Positions 10,629-22,900 of a DNA stretch of 64,000 nt are shown piece by piece. Positions within the stretch are counted from its first letter, which is position 1, and each line of letters starts with the position of its first letter. Below the pieces are notes generated by a model that was not told where the DNA came from, searched no databases, and worked only from the letters and a program-made list of their open reading frames with translations. The DNA is taken from contig NC_086365.1 of NCBI RefSeq assembly GCF_036324505.1, positions 6,196,655 through 6,260,654 on the forward strand. The letters run 5' to 3'. A program made the position numbers and the translations under genes. The stretch is from Eleginops maclovinus (Eukaryota > Chordata > Actinopteri > Perciformes > Eleginopidae).

Positions 10629-13600
10629 GAAATAGCTCTCCTCATGCCATGAATACACCAGTTTTCAGGTTCAGAGAACACACACACAGGCATGGCTAAC
10701 CTATAGCTATTCGTAGCATGTCTCTGTATGCCCTTGCCAACAGGTTTGACAGGCCTATGCTTAGTCTTGCCAGGAATTCCCTATAATCACAGAGCATCAC
10801 TGATTTTACTTCACAGCCATTATTATGTTCACCACAGGAAAAGGGGAGATGTTAATGTTGAGGTCTAATGTAAAGCAGGCACAGATAGCTGTCCCACGTT
10901 AGCGAGGATTAACCTTACGATACAGACATGGACATCATGGCCTGCTTCTTGCTACTTGTTAACGGTGATCTTTGACATTTTAGCGTCATTAGACATTAGA
11001 CACACAAATCTGGTGTGTGCGTCTAAAACATTATAAATGTTTATGGCTAGATTCTTTCCATAGCCTGCAAAATTAACAGACACTACTTATATGTAATCAA
11101 TATTTGTCTCATTCGTCCCGGACATTAACATTTTCACAGACATTGACCAGCATCATCTAACCGAAACATTGCCATGGGAATCAAATTATTATTACTTATA
11201 TTGGAATACAATCTGACAGATTACCTTACAAGATGCTAATGTAATATCAGCTAAGACTACCAAAACAGATCTTCTCTCTTATTCATTCAGAACATGATCA
11301 GATTGATAAAAGCCTCAAAATGGCATGTTTTTCAAGTAGGCTTTTTGAGGGATCTACTTGGTTTAATATCTTGTAGATTTCCTAGAATGTAGCTGTTTTA
11401 GGAACGCCACATCGTTTTCACAGTGATTCAGCAGAACCTGTAGCCACTGAAATCCAATAAAGTCGAAGGAATGCACATCCAGGCACTAACCACGGACAAA
11501 TATACACTTTATTTCCAACAAAGCGACACATACGCATTTGCAAACCCTCACCACGAAGTAAACATCCTCAGCAGATCTCCACCTATGTGTGAGCAGCAGC
11601 ATTGCTGTATGAATAATGGGGGGGTGAGTTGAGGTAGTAATGAGGCATGAGGGACTGAGGAGTAATCTGGTGAGGCTGAGGGATCCGGTGTATTTGCTCC
11701 CTGATGCCTCCTTCCTGATCTCCACGCCTGGTTCTGTTTAAACTGTGAATCAAGCCCATGTGGCTCGTTGGGGTGTGACAGAGCACTCATCAAACAGACT
11801 TTATCTTAATCAATCTTGCCGATATCTTAGCCAAACACGTGTGTGCGATGTCGACATTATCCACGCGAAAGCCCTGGCAGGCTAGCTCACTTTCAAATTC
11901 AAATCTTTCATGATTTAGTTACATACTGTATTAAAAAATTTGACAGAACAGGGTGAGACCGCTGATGAGGTTAAATGATCCTGATCATAAACACGGACCC
12001 CTGCTCCAACTGCCAACTGAAAGGATAAGTAAGGCTAAATATTTCATCCCATCGTTACTGGAAGGGCATTTTTAGCAACAGCAAGGCCAACCAGTAGCAG
12101 AACCAATAAGCAAATTATAAAACGTGCTGGGTTTAGACCAAAACTCTTCCTCCAGTTTACAGCAAATGTACACAATGTGAGTATATCAATGATATCAGTC
12201 TACATTTAAAGATTGTTTTCTAAAAATGTGACAGTTAAATATTTCTAATATCTCTGTTGCATGTAACCTCTTTCAGATGATTGTTTGCTTTTCTGCCTTA
12301 CTGCAACAGCAACACAGGCTCAACATGAAAGAAGGGATATATAAAGCGAGGTAGAGGAGTAATTACTGTATCTTTTATCATGCTGCGTATCCCTAAATAG
12401 TTTTGCTATACGGAAGGGGTCCTGTGCTTATTATCCGAGGGATTTCAGAGAACTGCTTAAGGGTTTATTATTTGGGGTAGCTGCATTTTTCTACTGTTTA
12501 TTATGCAGTTTTAATTGTGGTCTGGTGGGGTTTGCCTGAGGAACACAAGAGTAAGCAGGGTGAGCAAGAGAGGAATGTCAAAGACAGCAACTTCTCTGCA
12601 GGACATGAGCCTACGCCGGGAGTCCTGTGAACCTGCCTTTCCCCTGGATTGGATTTCACCAGTGACACGGGGAGAAAATGGGGGAGGATATTCCAGAGAT
12701 CTTTGGACAACCCGAACGTCTCACTTACTAGTTTATTTTCTGGGTTAAGTTTGTTTCAGCTTTTAATAATTAACAGGTTTTTACATTTGGGAAAAGAGGA
12801 ATCTAGAAAACAAGAATAACCTTTAGGCAAACAGCAGGTGCCAAAACACCTGCGCCTTCTTCCCCTCTGAGACACTGCTCTTCCAGTCTTCTATGAGTCT
12901 TCAACCAACTTTATGGCTGCTTTGGAGGGAGCCCATACTCCCCAAATTCTTCTCTTAGTGAGGTGTTTATTGGAGAAATGAGCCTCCACCTTGGGTCCTA
13001 AAAGTCTCCCTACATCTGGCGCTTACCCCTTTCGAACTTTCCCCTGCTGCCTAGATGGAGTTATGAGCCTCATCTTATTTAGCTTAAAACTATTTCTCAC
13101 TTAAAACAAAGGTGAATCTACTCGAGGCAGTCTTGTGCTTTAAGCTCAGGTGCTAAATCAAAGCTGGAATGTAAATTCACACCTGAAGTTGGCCATTTAG
13201 CCAACATACAACCTCCTCTTTCCTCATAAATTCACCTGGATGTATCCCAGTTGCATAGTGAAACACACACGTTTGCCTCCTCACACACACAAACAATCAT
13301 TAAGAATAAAGTCCAGAGCCTCTTTAAAGAATAAGTGAACTGCAAACTCTCCATTTATGGTGCTCCCTGCGGAGAACACAACTACAGTGACTAGCACAAA
13401 TCGCTGAAAGGGAATCGAGCGATTCAGGATTATAGAGATTGGCTCATTTTCAGCAAACACACCTCTGACCTTTTAAGCTGGCTATTTGAAAACACTGGAG
13501 GGGTTAGCAGTGAGTGAATGTGCCTTAAGTGTTCAAAACCAGATTGTGATAGTGAAGTTTACCCACCCGTTTTCCATAGTTCTAGATCTTGCTGTAAGCA

Positions 13601-14500
13601 GAGAAGAAACAGACTGAGGGCAGGTTCAGAAACAATAATCAGAGAAAGGAAAAAAAGACACATTAAAGAATGAAAGTGAAAGATCTTATATAAAGAATGA
13701 GACCACATTTGGGAAAATATGTGGCACAAGTAAGGCAAATTAAGTCTGAGAGAAAAGAAAAGAGAACCACATCTGTTCTAGCTTCGCACTTTAATGCTTT
13801 ATTAACCATCTGAGTGCAGAAACCTTGCTGACGGACAGCCTCAGCTGCTCTGTGCGGCCTAATCCGCAGCGAGAGGTAGTGAAAGGTGATCAAACGTCTT
13901 CTTCAGCCCCTGCACACTATCCAGCCACCATGAAAAGGTTAGTGCACCTCTCATAGCTCGGGGGCATGAGTGATCGGTCAGACTCACTCACGCAAGCATG
14001 AACACACACAAACTAAACCTGTCTGTCTCTGCAGCGCCCTCTGATTTCAAGGGGGAGCATCAAGAATTCAGAAAATAAACTATGTCAAAGAAATGAAATA
14101 AAACAAGAGATGCAATTCCTGGGGCAGCAACAATGCCCACAGGCCTGCAGTGTGATTAAAGTTTAACTACGAACAGATTCATGCTGTGTCTGACAAGCAG
14201 TGCCATCTCCTGCAGACTACTTTTTGTTGACACACTGCGGGACAAAAAATGGACGAGGATTGACCCAATAATAGAGCCTCAAGTCTGTGTGATTAAAACA
14301 ATCTCAAAGATTAGTCTGATCCAAAGCAGCAAAGTTGCATAAGATCTGCAGAGTCTAGGTAAACCCTACACTACAGCACCAAGCTAGACTTGATTGTCAA
14401 ACATTTCTTTAGCATTAGCGCACTAAACACATGGCAACAGTGCAAAGTCATTACATCTGCAGAAAAACACAACAAGTTGGTTTACATTCATGCTTGTTAC

Positions 14501-14668
14501 CTTCAAAGGAGAGGAAGACTCTTGGCAGCGGCTGAGGGAGGCTGGAGATCCCTGTGGAGAGGAGGGAGAGAGCCAGGAGCGCCATAGCTAACACCAGAGG
14601 TGGCCTGGCCAACCCCTCCGGCCTGCTCATGACTGCACCGCTCAGGAACCTCGACCAGTTACCACCAC
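14501..14668 (-). CDS. sema3c: Semaphorin 3 (SEMA3C-like), signal-peptide exon with start codon
   Basis: Translation starts at the ATG at 14630-14628; coding bases are 14630-14501 (43 codons plus one base). The peptide begins MSRPEGLARPPLVLAMALLA. It has a hydrophobic core from about residue 10 to 27 (signal peptide) and ends with PRVFLSFE, the short strand opening the mature semaphorin (RVYLTFDEL in SEMA3C, RVRLSFKEL in SEMA3F). The donor is GAAG/gtaaca. The leftover G joins AT of the exon at 2694 to give Asp44, so the reading frame runs FLSFE-DLQAS across the junction. Upstream of the ATG, 38 bases of 5' UTR reach a good acceptor (caaaccaacag) at 14670-14669. The start codon therefore sits in the second exon, as in other SEMA3 genes. 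This start is chosen because it directly precedes the signal peptide and the longer open frame extends only into intron. Confidence 0.88.
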
Positions 14669-17600
14669 CTGTTGGTTTGAGAGAAAGAACAACATATTTT
14701 ATAACATAATCAGTTGTCTTATTTTTGGAAATCGGAAATATATCCTGACATTTGTGCCTTTGTCTCTTCTGCATCTTATCTATCTCTGCTAAAGCTAACA
14801 GTGTATTTGTATTTCCAACAATTGCCTATTAACACATCAGACAGAGGCGACGCAACACTAGCATTCACTCGTGAATTTTCTACTATTCACTGATGGAATC
14901 ATCAGCCATATTCAGCACTAAGCTCACCAGGTAGTTGCTAACTAGCGAAACAGGCTAACCCGCTAGAAAGCACTACAGATAGAGCTAGATCATGTTTGTA
15001 GGCTCATTGTTGAGCTTTATCAATACAAAAATAGACAAGTGAATTATGAAATACATGTTAAATGTTAACATTAAAAACTTTCACATTTATAATGGCGGTA
15101 TGTTAAAATAAATTACAAGCTACGCCATTAATATATTGAAAAATATTCAAGAATTGTATAACATTTCCACAATACAAAGTAGAATAGTGGCTATCTTGGG
15201 TTGTTTGATCTAAAATGGATCAATCACTGCTTACCTGAATACAGTAGTTTTCAAAATAACACAATTTGAATACCAAGTCTACTTTCCGTGGTTTATAGGA
15301 TAATTACTTAGGGGACAGAAATAACACAAATAATACACATGTGCAATATTTACAGTTAAGGATCAGTCTTACAGGTCGCTTAATGTCAAATGAAGTGCAG
15401 TGCAAAACTACACTGTATGAAGACATGGATGATAGCACAACATGTCAGATAAATCCCATCACTTGCTATATCCTTGCAGATGTATGTCTCTTAAATATGG
15501 ATGAGTTAAATCTGCACAAAAGAGCTACCGGAGAAATGCTCTCTTTAGCCTTTTCCATAACAGGACAAGAGTAGCTGAATTATAGATAGAGGCAGGTACT
15601 GTACTGCCTGTGGGACACTAACTCCTGCAATGCAAAACTCCACTGCTACAAAAAGACTTGGCTGTTTTACCCGCCCTGCACACTACCTGTGTGCAAAAAC
15701 CCGCATTGCACTAGGAAAAAAGAATTTCCCTTTTACATGTACAAAGTAAACACAAGAGGGGCAGATCTCTGCTCTCATTGCTTATAGATGCACAATGAAA
15801 AATTGATGTCCAGGAGATAGAAAAGCCGCATCATTGCTATGAAAATTTCAGTTTGGGGTGTAGTGTACAAAGAGGCTGAGATATGGGCGTGTGAGGTGGA
15901 GTGAAGCGTGACTGATGTGTAGCCGAGGTGGAATTCTTTAGTTCAGGTGCAGAAGGATAGCAGATGGGAAGCTGCAGAGGAATGAGAGCTCTTTGGCTGC
16001 AGAGAAGACCAATAAAACAGCATGGGGCTTATTCAGACAGACCCAGACCGCTCAACTGCAGCCCTTCTGCTGCGGCATCTTCCACACACACCCTCCCCCA
16101 GAGCCTGCATCAGCTTGGGTGTCTCCAACAACTTTGGCCTCAGGGCGGATGGCTCTCTGACCCCGTGCTGCGGCTCGACCCTTGTCCTGCTCTGGCTTCT
16201 GTCACAATTTTTAAGGGATTAGTTCATCTAAGCCATTTGAGATAAGTAAAAGTCAAGCCTCAAGTCTTAATAAGCTTATAAAGTCAACATGGAAATTAGG
16301 TTTTCCTTTCAAAGCTGTGTTAAAAGCTGTGACAAAATTCATTGAATGTATAATTTTATTTCCTAAGTTTGTGGCCATATAAGACCCCCAGGACTCAGTA
16401 ATAACCAGCTCTCGCAGCAGACAAGTCTCAATAACTCCTTTTTGTGATTGAAGTCAAAAGTTTAAAGTTAAATCATGGCGAATAGGGAGAACTTCCCTGT
16501 GTTACACATCTGATTTGACTGCTGATGTCTGAGGCTTATCCAAAGTTATGGGGTCCTTAGTTTTTTGGAAAGAATGCTGTGTGATCCACAAACAAGAAAG
16601 TGATTTGTTTTATTAGGGCTGGGGTAGAACTTTCAGCCAACAGTGTGTCAAAACCTAGAAACAGGATAAATAGCCTAGATTCCTATAAATTATGCACATA
16701 TTTTTTATTCTGCACATGTGTAGCACATCTGACTTTCTTTCAGGAGACCAATTAACAAAAGTCTTTTTATTAGCCCACATGGTTTTCCCTATTATTAATC
16801 AAGTATTTTTGTTGTCTTAACTCAACCATTAATCCAAAATGTCATGACCGTGATCTTTTTTTTTTTTTACTATAACTTCCCTTAATCTGTTTGTATGTAA
16901 TTGATTAAACGAGAATAAAAGAAACAAACATTTGACATAAAAACACAGAATCGTTTAGTACTGACATCATTGTCTGGCGTTAGCATTTACCACTAAGTGA
17001 TAATATCTTTTTGTTGTTAAATAGGTGAATCGACCCACACCTTTCCCTCCATGCGTTCTCAGAGAGACGGGCGATGTCCGGGTGAAATGTCTGGCGTGAA
17101 AACGTCTCACAGCTGCTAAACTCATCGTCAGGGGAGTAAGTCTCCTTTTGAGTGTCCTGTGACATCCCACCAGCTCAGGTTTAGTCACTTCCTTTGCTTC
17201 TACCTTTGATGATCCCCACTGATATGAATGAGCTCACTACCAGCCTCCCTGGAACTTGTAAAGCACCGTGACACTCGCCAGGACGGGTCTCCCAATAAAA
17301 AGTGCATTAGTGTTTGTTGCCATGAACCAAAATAATAAATACTTCAATTAATTATGTCGAGCTCTTCAAATTCGAGAGACTCCAGTGTAGAGTCTGCCAG
17401 GAATATCTGCGACAGCAATTAAATCTCCACAAAAAGAGGTCAGCCTCAGTGAGTGGAGTTATATTTCCAGTGGGAAGTAATGATAATTGTGTTTATTGTG
17501 CATTCCTTGGCTGAAAGCCTAATGAATTTTCCATTTCAGTATTTCAGAGACACTGCTCAAAAACTAATATTGATGGTAGTAGAAGTAGAAAACTGCGTAG

Positions 17601-18498
17601 CTGAACAAGCAAATACTCCCAATCTTGCCAAACTGGGTCTGTCTGTGATTGTTTGGCTTCCATCTGGTTCTGTTAATGCTTTAAACACATGAATAGTATT
17701 TAACTAAAAGGAGATGAGGCAGAGAGTTCTTCCATCTGGATTTACATTTGAGATTTTCTAGTATCTTGGTCTGGGAAGAATTTAAATGGTAAACAAGTTA
17801 CTCCGTCTGTCCCGGCTCTCACAGGACAGTGTGTGTTCCTACCACACCCCGTCACTCAGTTGTCAGCGGCTCTGTTACAAACACATGCTCCTTAACACAC
17901 ACGACTAGCAGACGCAGCTTTGAACAGCAAAATGTGTGTATTTCAAGTATTAAAACTTCAGGCGTACTAGTTTAATGACATGTGAAAGCAGCAGAGAACA
18001 CTGATTATAGACAACACTGTTCACACTTAGAAAGGGCAATTAAAACTTAGCCATACTATAAAGTTCCTTTTAAAGCATTTGGTTAAATAAAGTTATAAAA
18101 AATACTAGCTGAACAAAATAAACAATTCATGATAATACAGAAACTGCTATAAAGTCATGACTCATATTTTGGAAATGCATACTGTATCAAACATAGACAA
18201 TACACCCAAGGCATGTGGATGTACAGCATGACACCGTAAACTGATGTAATATTGCACAAGTTTAAAATAAATGTAAGCAGCAACTTCATTTGTAATATTA
18301 GAGGGTAATGAGATTGTAGAGTCAGTTTACTTTTAGCTATTTTCACTGGTTGGACTCTGCACCTGTTATTCTGCTGCCCACCACGTCCACTCTGCATCCG
18401 CTGTGAGATCTGCTCCACTACAGTGTGGTGCAGTACAGCAGGTAGACCCCCTACCTACAGACACAGTATCCAGATTAGTCCCTGGTCCATGAACTCAC
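14669..18498 (-). other. First intron of the semaphorin gene (inferred)
   Basis: The 3' end is fixed by the acceptor at 14670-14669. The 5' end depends on the candidate non-coding exon at 18499. The stretch holds no recognisable coding sequence. A strong minus-strand donor also occurs at 15234 (TTCAG/gtaagc), so an alternative non-coding exon near 15.2 kb is possible. The plus-strand frame at 15964-16245 is not recognisable. Sequence around 17200-17450 is free of obvious repeats and contains TAATTA-type words. Confidence 0.4.
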
Positions 18499-18700
18499 CT
18501 TATAGGGGCTTCCTCCAGTGCTGGTCCCACTTGGAAAAGCCAGGTACAGCAACCAGGTCTTATTTATCCTGCTTAGAATCACCTTGTTTCCAGTTTCCAG
18601 CAGTGACACCAAAGAGCGAAAATGCTGCTATTCCATCCAAGTGCTCACAGAGCAGGCTTGACTGAAAGAGCACAGGAGAGAAGAGGAGAGAGGGAGGAGA
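18499..18700 (-). other. Candidate non-coding first exon (5' UTR) of the semaphorin
   Basis: A textbook donor (CTATAAG/gtgagttc) lies at 18498-18497 on the minus strand. It is preceded by about 200 bases of moderately GC-rich, non-repetitive sequence without a long open frame. SEMA3 genes commonly have a non-coding exon a few kilobases upstream of the signal-peptide exon, and this one would be 3.8 kb upstream. The 5' boundary given is approximate. A second possible donor lies at 18881 (GTGAG/gtaggc). RNA evidence would be needed to choose between them. Confidence 0.4.
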
Positions 18701-18830
18701 GTGAAAAGACAGAGAGGGCTGGTGTCCTATTACACACTCTCCACTGAAGTCTCCCTCCCCCTTCCCCTCCTCCTCCTCACCCCTCCCTTCAACAGTCATT
18801 CCCCTTCCCTACCTCTGTTAACTAGACATG
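18660..18830 (-). promoter_or_regulatory. Candidate semaphorin promoter: purine/pyrimidine-asymmetric tract
   Basis: The plus strand has a GA-rich run (about 18664-18715) followed by a C/T-rich run (about 18741-18813) with many CCTCC and CCCC words. On the minus strand these read as GGAGG/GGGGA and then CTCTCC. Such GA/CT and GC-box-like tracts are frequent at TATA-less vertebrate promoters. It lies just upstream of the candidate first exon. The function is inferred. Confidence 0.3.
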
Positions 18831-19140
18831 CAAACTTTAACATGTACAGCTAAACACATCGGAAGTGGAGGACGCCTACCTCACACAGAGAGGGTGAAGC
18901 AGGAAAAGTACCCGCACACTAAAGCTGCTTTACTCCAAAAATATCAAATTAGTTCCGCCATGATATGAGTTATACCAGACTTTTCCCACTTGTTTCCATG
19001 TTGCCAAATATTACGTAGCTGACCATCAGTATTTCCAAAATAATGACTCAGTTTGTAAGTATTAAATGGAATAACGTTAATCACCAGACATTTCCTAGGA
19101 AATTATAACTCAGACCTTAAGTTTCACAATAATAGCGAAT

Positions 19141-19905
19141 CAAGACACAACGTCTACAGCTATGCTTGCCTCTCTGTGTAGCTGTGCTTAGTCACAGTAG
19201 TGCTTTGAGCTCAATTTAACTGCAGCATGTTAACAAGCTCACAATGACAATGCTTAGATGCTACTATATTGAGCTACGTTTCAGTGGTTAAAAGTATTAC
19301 AATATACCAGGGTATTTTGTAAATCCTAATGTTTTTACTTTCAATGCTGTCCTAAATACATAAGCTCTGCTATCTATGATGCTGTATCCATGAGACGAAG
19401 ATGGCATCTACGAGTGGTTGGGAAAACTTTAAAGTATTAGTAAAAAAGGAAAACTACTCTTACCCTCTTTCATTATGTAGTTGTATAAAGACATAACAAA
19501 AAGTTCCCCCAGTTTATGATCATATGACATTCATTTAGGAATTATGTAGCCGGCTTCTGATCTCTGCTTAGGGCTAATGGCTAAAGGCTACATTAGATGC
19601 TAATAGCCTAACACCAAAGCTCTGACCTAAATGTCTGAGTTTGAGTTTCACTGTGGGTAATAAGGTGCCAGGATGAGACAACGAAGAAGAATGTGTGGAA
19701 TAAAAGACACTCTCTATAGGAATTCGATGCTACATTGATGGTGTAGCCGTGTGTTAGCATGCTAATATCTGCATAACAGCAGTCAACGCCGCTGAGGCTG
19801 ATGGGAATTTTATTGATTATTACAATTAATGTCTGTACACAATTTGAAAATCCATTCAATAGTTGTTTAGATATCTCAGTCTGGATCAAAGCGGTCAACC
19901 AGTCA
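19141..19905 (+). repeat. Dispersed fish repeat, two halves split by about 450 bases
   Basis: Block 1 (about 19141-19280) has the words TGCTTTGAGCT and CACAATGACAATGCT. Block 2 (about 19730-19905) has GTGTTAGCATGCTAATAT, GCTGAGGCTGATGGGAATTT and a segment ending near AATAGTTGTTTAGATAT. In order and orientation these follow a high-copy repeat I recall from many percomorph genomes. Block 2 shares an exact 18-base word (19751-19768) with the reverse complement of 46888-46905, which independently shows repetitiveness within this window. The intervening 19281-19729 is diverged or inserted sequence. Confidence 0.7.
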
Positions 19906-22900
19906 AATGGTAGACACTAGCCTAGAGAAATTGAAAACAGTCAACTTGTTTATTTTTCTTTGGCTCATGCATTCTTTCTTAAACAGTCCTTACCATTCTG
20001 TATTTTTGAGGAATGTTGCTACACAGTAAATGGATTTCATCAATATAATAGATAGTGAAGTGACGTACTAACATTGGACATTCTTCATCCTATGTGGTCA
20101 ACAATAAAAAAAGATGAGGTTATGTTTTTGGTGAGAGGAGCACACAAACCACGACAAAATAACTTACAACTAACACACAATCATTTTTAATGGGCTCAAT
20201 GGGGAAAGCTTGCTCAGCACATGGATCTAAAAAGGCTTTGAAGAGGTTCTAAAACATGCCAAAGCTGCATTAACACAAACCGATTCCTTGCTTTAACACA
20301 AGTCCAAACCAGACGAGTCAGGAGTCTAGAAGGACTTGGATGTGTTAACCACTGGCAATATGTTTTTGGTTTACCCATTGCCATACAGAGCTCCTCAGAG
20401 AAAAACTATGAATGGATGCATTTGTGTTACTCCTGAGTGTCATATTCATTTCATTACAGGTAGGATGTGAAGATTTATACACTTAAGCAGTTTGACTTTA
20501 GGTGGAATCAGAGCTTATTGCTAAAATCACATCTCAGGAAAGAAAGAGAGTGTGTGAGGCAGGTCTCTGATGAAAGCCTCTGACAAGCAGAGAAAGTGAA
20601 ATGGGGGGAGGAAAAAGGGGATTGCTGGTGGCTGAGACAGGAGGAAATAATTACCTTTCTCCCTGACAATGGAGCCTGATTTACACCTCACCAATTAAAG
20701 TGTCAGAATAGCCCACTAGGGCAACGAAGGGTTTTCATTTGTCCCGATGCACGCTCGTCATTGGTGGAGCGGAAGAATAGAAAGTGTCTGGTGAGAGAAA
20801 AATAGAGATGTGGCATACCTATCCCGACCGGACAACAGAGCTCCAGCAGTAAGTTAACTTAATGTTAGTGTGATGAGCCAAAGAACATAATACCACATCG
20901 ATATCTGACACTGTTACAGCGAACTATGGCTTAAAGTAAGGGATCATAAATCCTCAATATAGATGTCTGACAAAATGGTTTGTTCCAAAAATGACGATGT
21001 TGGTCTCAGTCTGGTCACGCAACATCTCTCTTTCACTAGTTGCAGGTGGCTAGGCTTACTTGCTGGCGAGAGCTGCGCATGTGATGCTCCTCTCACGCTT
21101 GATAGTGTGGCCACGCACACACACAACCTGTCCCTTGTTAGCACTGCAGATGTAATGCATTTGTCACACTGACGTTAAATGCGCAGGCCAGGGTCAGGGT
21201 AGGCCCTCCAGTGATAATCGCCATGTCACATGCACATGTATGCATTTGGTCGGATCAAAGACCGGACTGCAGCATGCTAATATACTATCACCATTGCGGT
21301 AATCTTTTATTATGGTTTACTTCTTACATTTCTTTTATGGGTTTGTCCTTTCCTTTGAGAAACATGATCAACTGAAGACAGGAAATCCATTTATTTCCTG
21401 TAAAGCTGAACAACCAGGAAATCTCACAAATTCTGCCAGTGTTATTCTGTGATTTGCATGTTTTTTCTGACTCTCCAATGATTGGTTTCATTTTTCTTAA
21501 TAGTTTTCCAAGATTGAAGAGAAAAAGATTATAGGAATTTGAAGCTTTGGTGGGGAGGCAACTAACAGTTTTTTTAAGTGTCAGAAAATAGTAATAAATC
21601 AACATTTCCAAGAGCATAGGATATATGGATAAGAATGATTTAAAACAGAGTGGCAAGTCTTCACATATTTTAGAAACGGGAACCAGTGAAAGTTGCCTAA
21701 ATCAAAAAGTCCATTCTCAGAGTTGACAGGTCTATATGAGAGAATTCACTGGACTGTGTAACACTCTCCAAAATCTGTCTGATAGTTTATCTTGTACAGT
21801 AATACAATGCTTCTTTAAATCTATAACCTATTAAACTTGCAAAGCGAGGAGCCATCTACATTCCAGTCAACGTAATACAGCAAAAGACATCCCAATTAGC
21901 TGGTTGACGAAAGCTTAACAATGATTATTAAAACATCAAGGAGGCAGCCGGCTTGTCATTCCCCAACCTGATGCTTGATTGAACCTTAAACTGATTGGTG
22001 TGCTGCACATATTTTTCCTTGAATAAAACCAGATTATTCCCATAAGGGCAGCTGATCAGATTTTACATATGTTCATTCCATCTGTGCAGCCAGTCACACT
22101 TGTGGCTGACACTTCTGTAAGCCCATGAAAGTGCAGGAAAACAAAAGGCAGAGATGTGAATAATGGGATTGCTAATTAGCTGCTAGGCACCAAAGGAAAG
22201 ATCTGATTTATGCTAAACAGAAATAGGCAGCGCCCTTCACTTTTAACAGCTCACTCTGGGAGATTAATTGAGAGGTTTAGCCACCCTTGCAAAAAAGAGG
22301 TGAGGAATTCTTCCAGAGTCACGCTCCATGTCCAAATAGCTTCAGAGAAATCTCCATGCAGCTCTTTCTGAGTGTCTAAAGTCATCAGCTGGAACCCATA
22401 CAATACTGTCCTGTGTGGTGCTGTGTGTGGCAACGCTCTCGGCTCTAAAATGTGGAGTGATGGGGCTGAACAATTTGATGGCGTGTGAGAGGGTCATTCC
22501 ATAATGGGAACACAAAGGCGGTGCAGAATCTCGTGCTGCAAATGAAACAAAAGGTCCATCACAAACTGGCACAGAAAAGAGGGAATAGAAAAGGTGAAAA
22601 GGGAGAGGACAGACAACGCTGGTGATTAACCACAGAAAGGAAATAATGAGTGATCTCACTAGAGTGATTCATTTGTCCACTTAGTTTTGTTCCACTGAAA
22701 CACAACCAGACCCACATTACAGCTCTGTTGGGTTTGGATCTAAACCCAGTTTTTATGGATGTAATTTAGCATTTCTGAGTGTCTTGCTGTACCAAAAACA
22801 GTTGTAACTTAAGCGCTGTTAAAATTTTCACTCTTACTATATACATACATGGTGTGAAGAAAAAGAAAACTTCAAGACAAAGAAGAGACTCCCCCATATT

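Larger units (their letters stand above)
2695..14500 (-). other. Large semaphorin intron (11.8 kb) between the signal-peptide and first sema-domain exons
   Basis: The intron is defined by the donor at 14500-14499 (GAAG/gtaaca) and the acceptor at 2696-2695. It contains a SINE at 5299-5502, an imperfect hairpin at 3956-4003, a dinucleotide microsatellite at 10537-10625, short CT runs near 6768-6785, and a stretch resembling a conserved enhancer at 8281-8520. Long first introns are normal for SEMA3 genes and often hold regulatory elements. Open frames inside it, such as 126 codons at 9338-9718 on the plus strand, have no recognisable domains and I do not call them genes. Confidence 0.75.

Noticed and set aside
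15235..15340. Possible minus-strand exon ending at the strong donor at 15234.
   Set aside because: It is AT-rich, has no clear acceptor or open frame, and is kept only as an alternative first-exon possibility.
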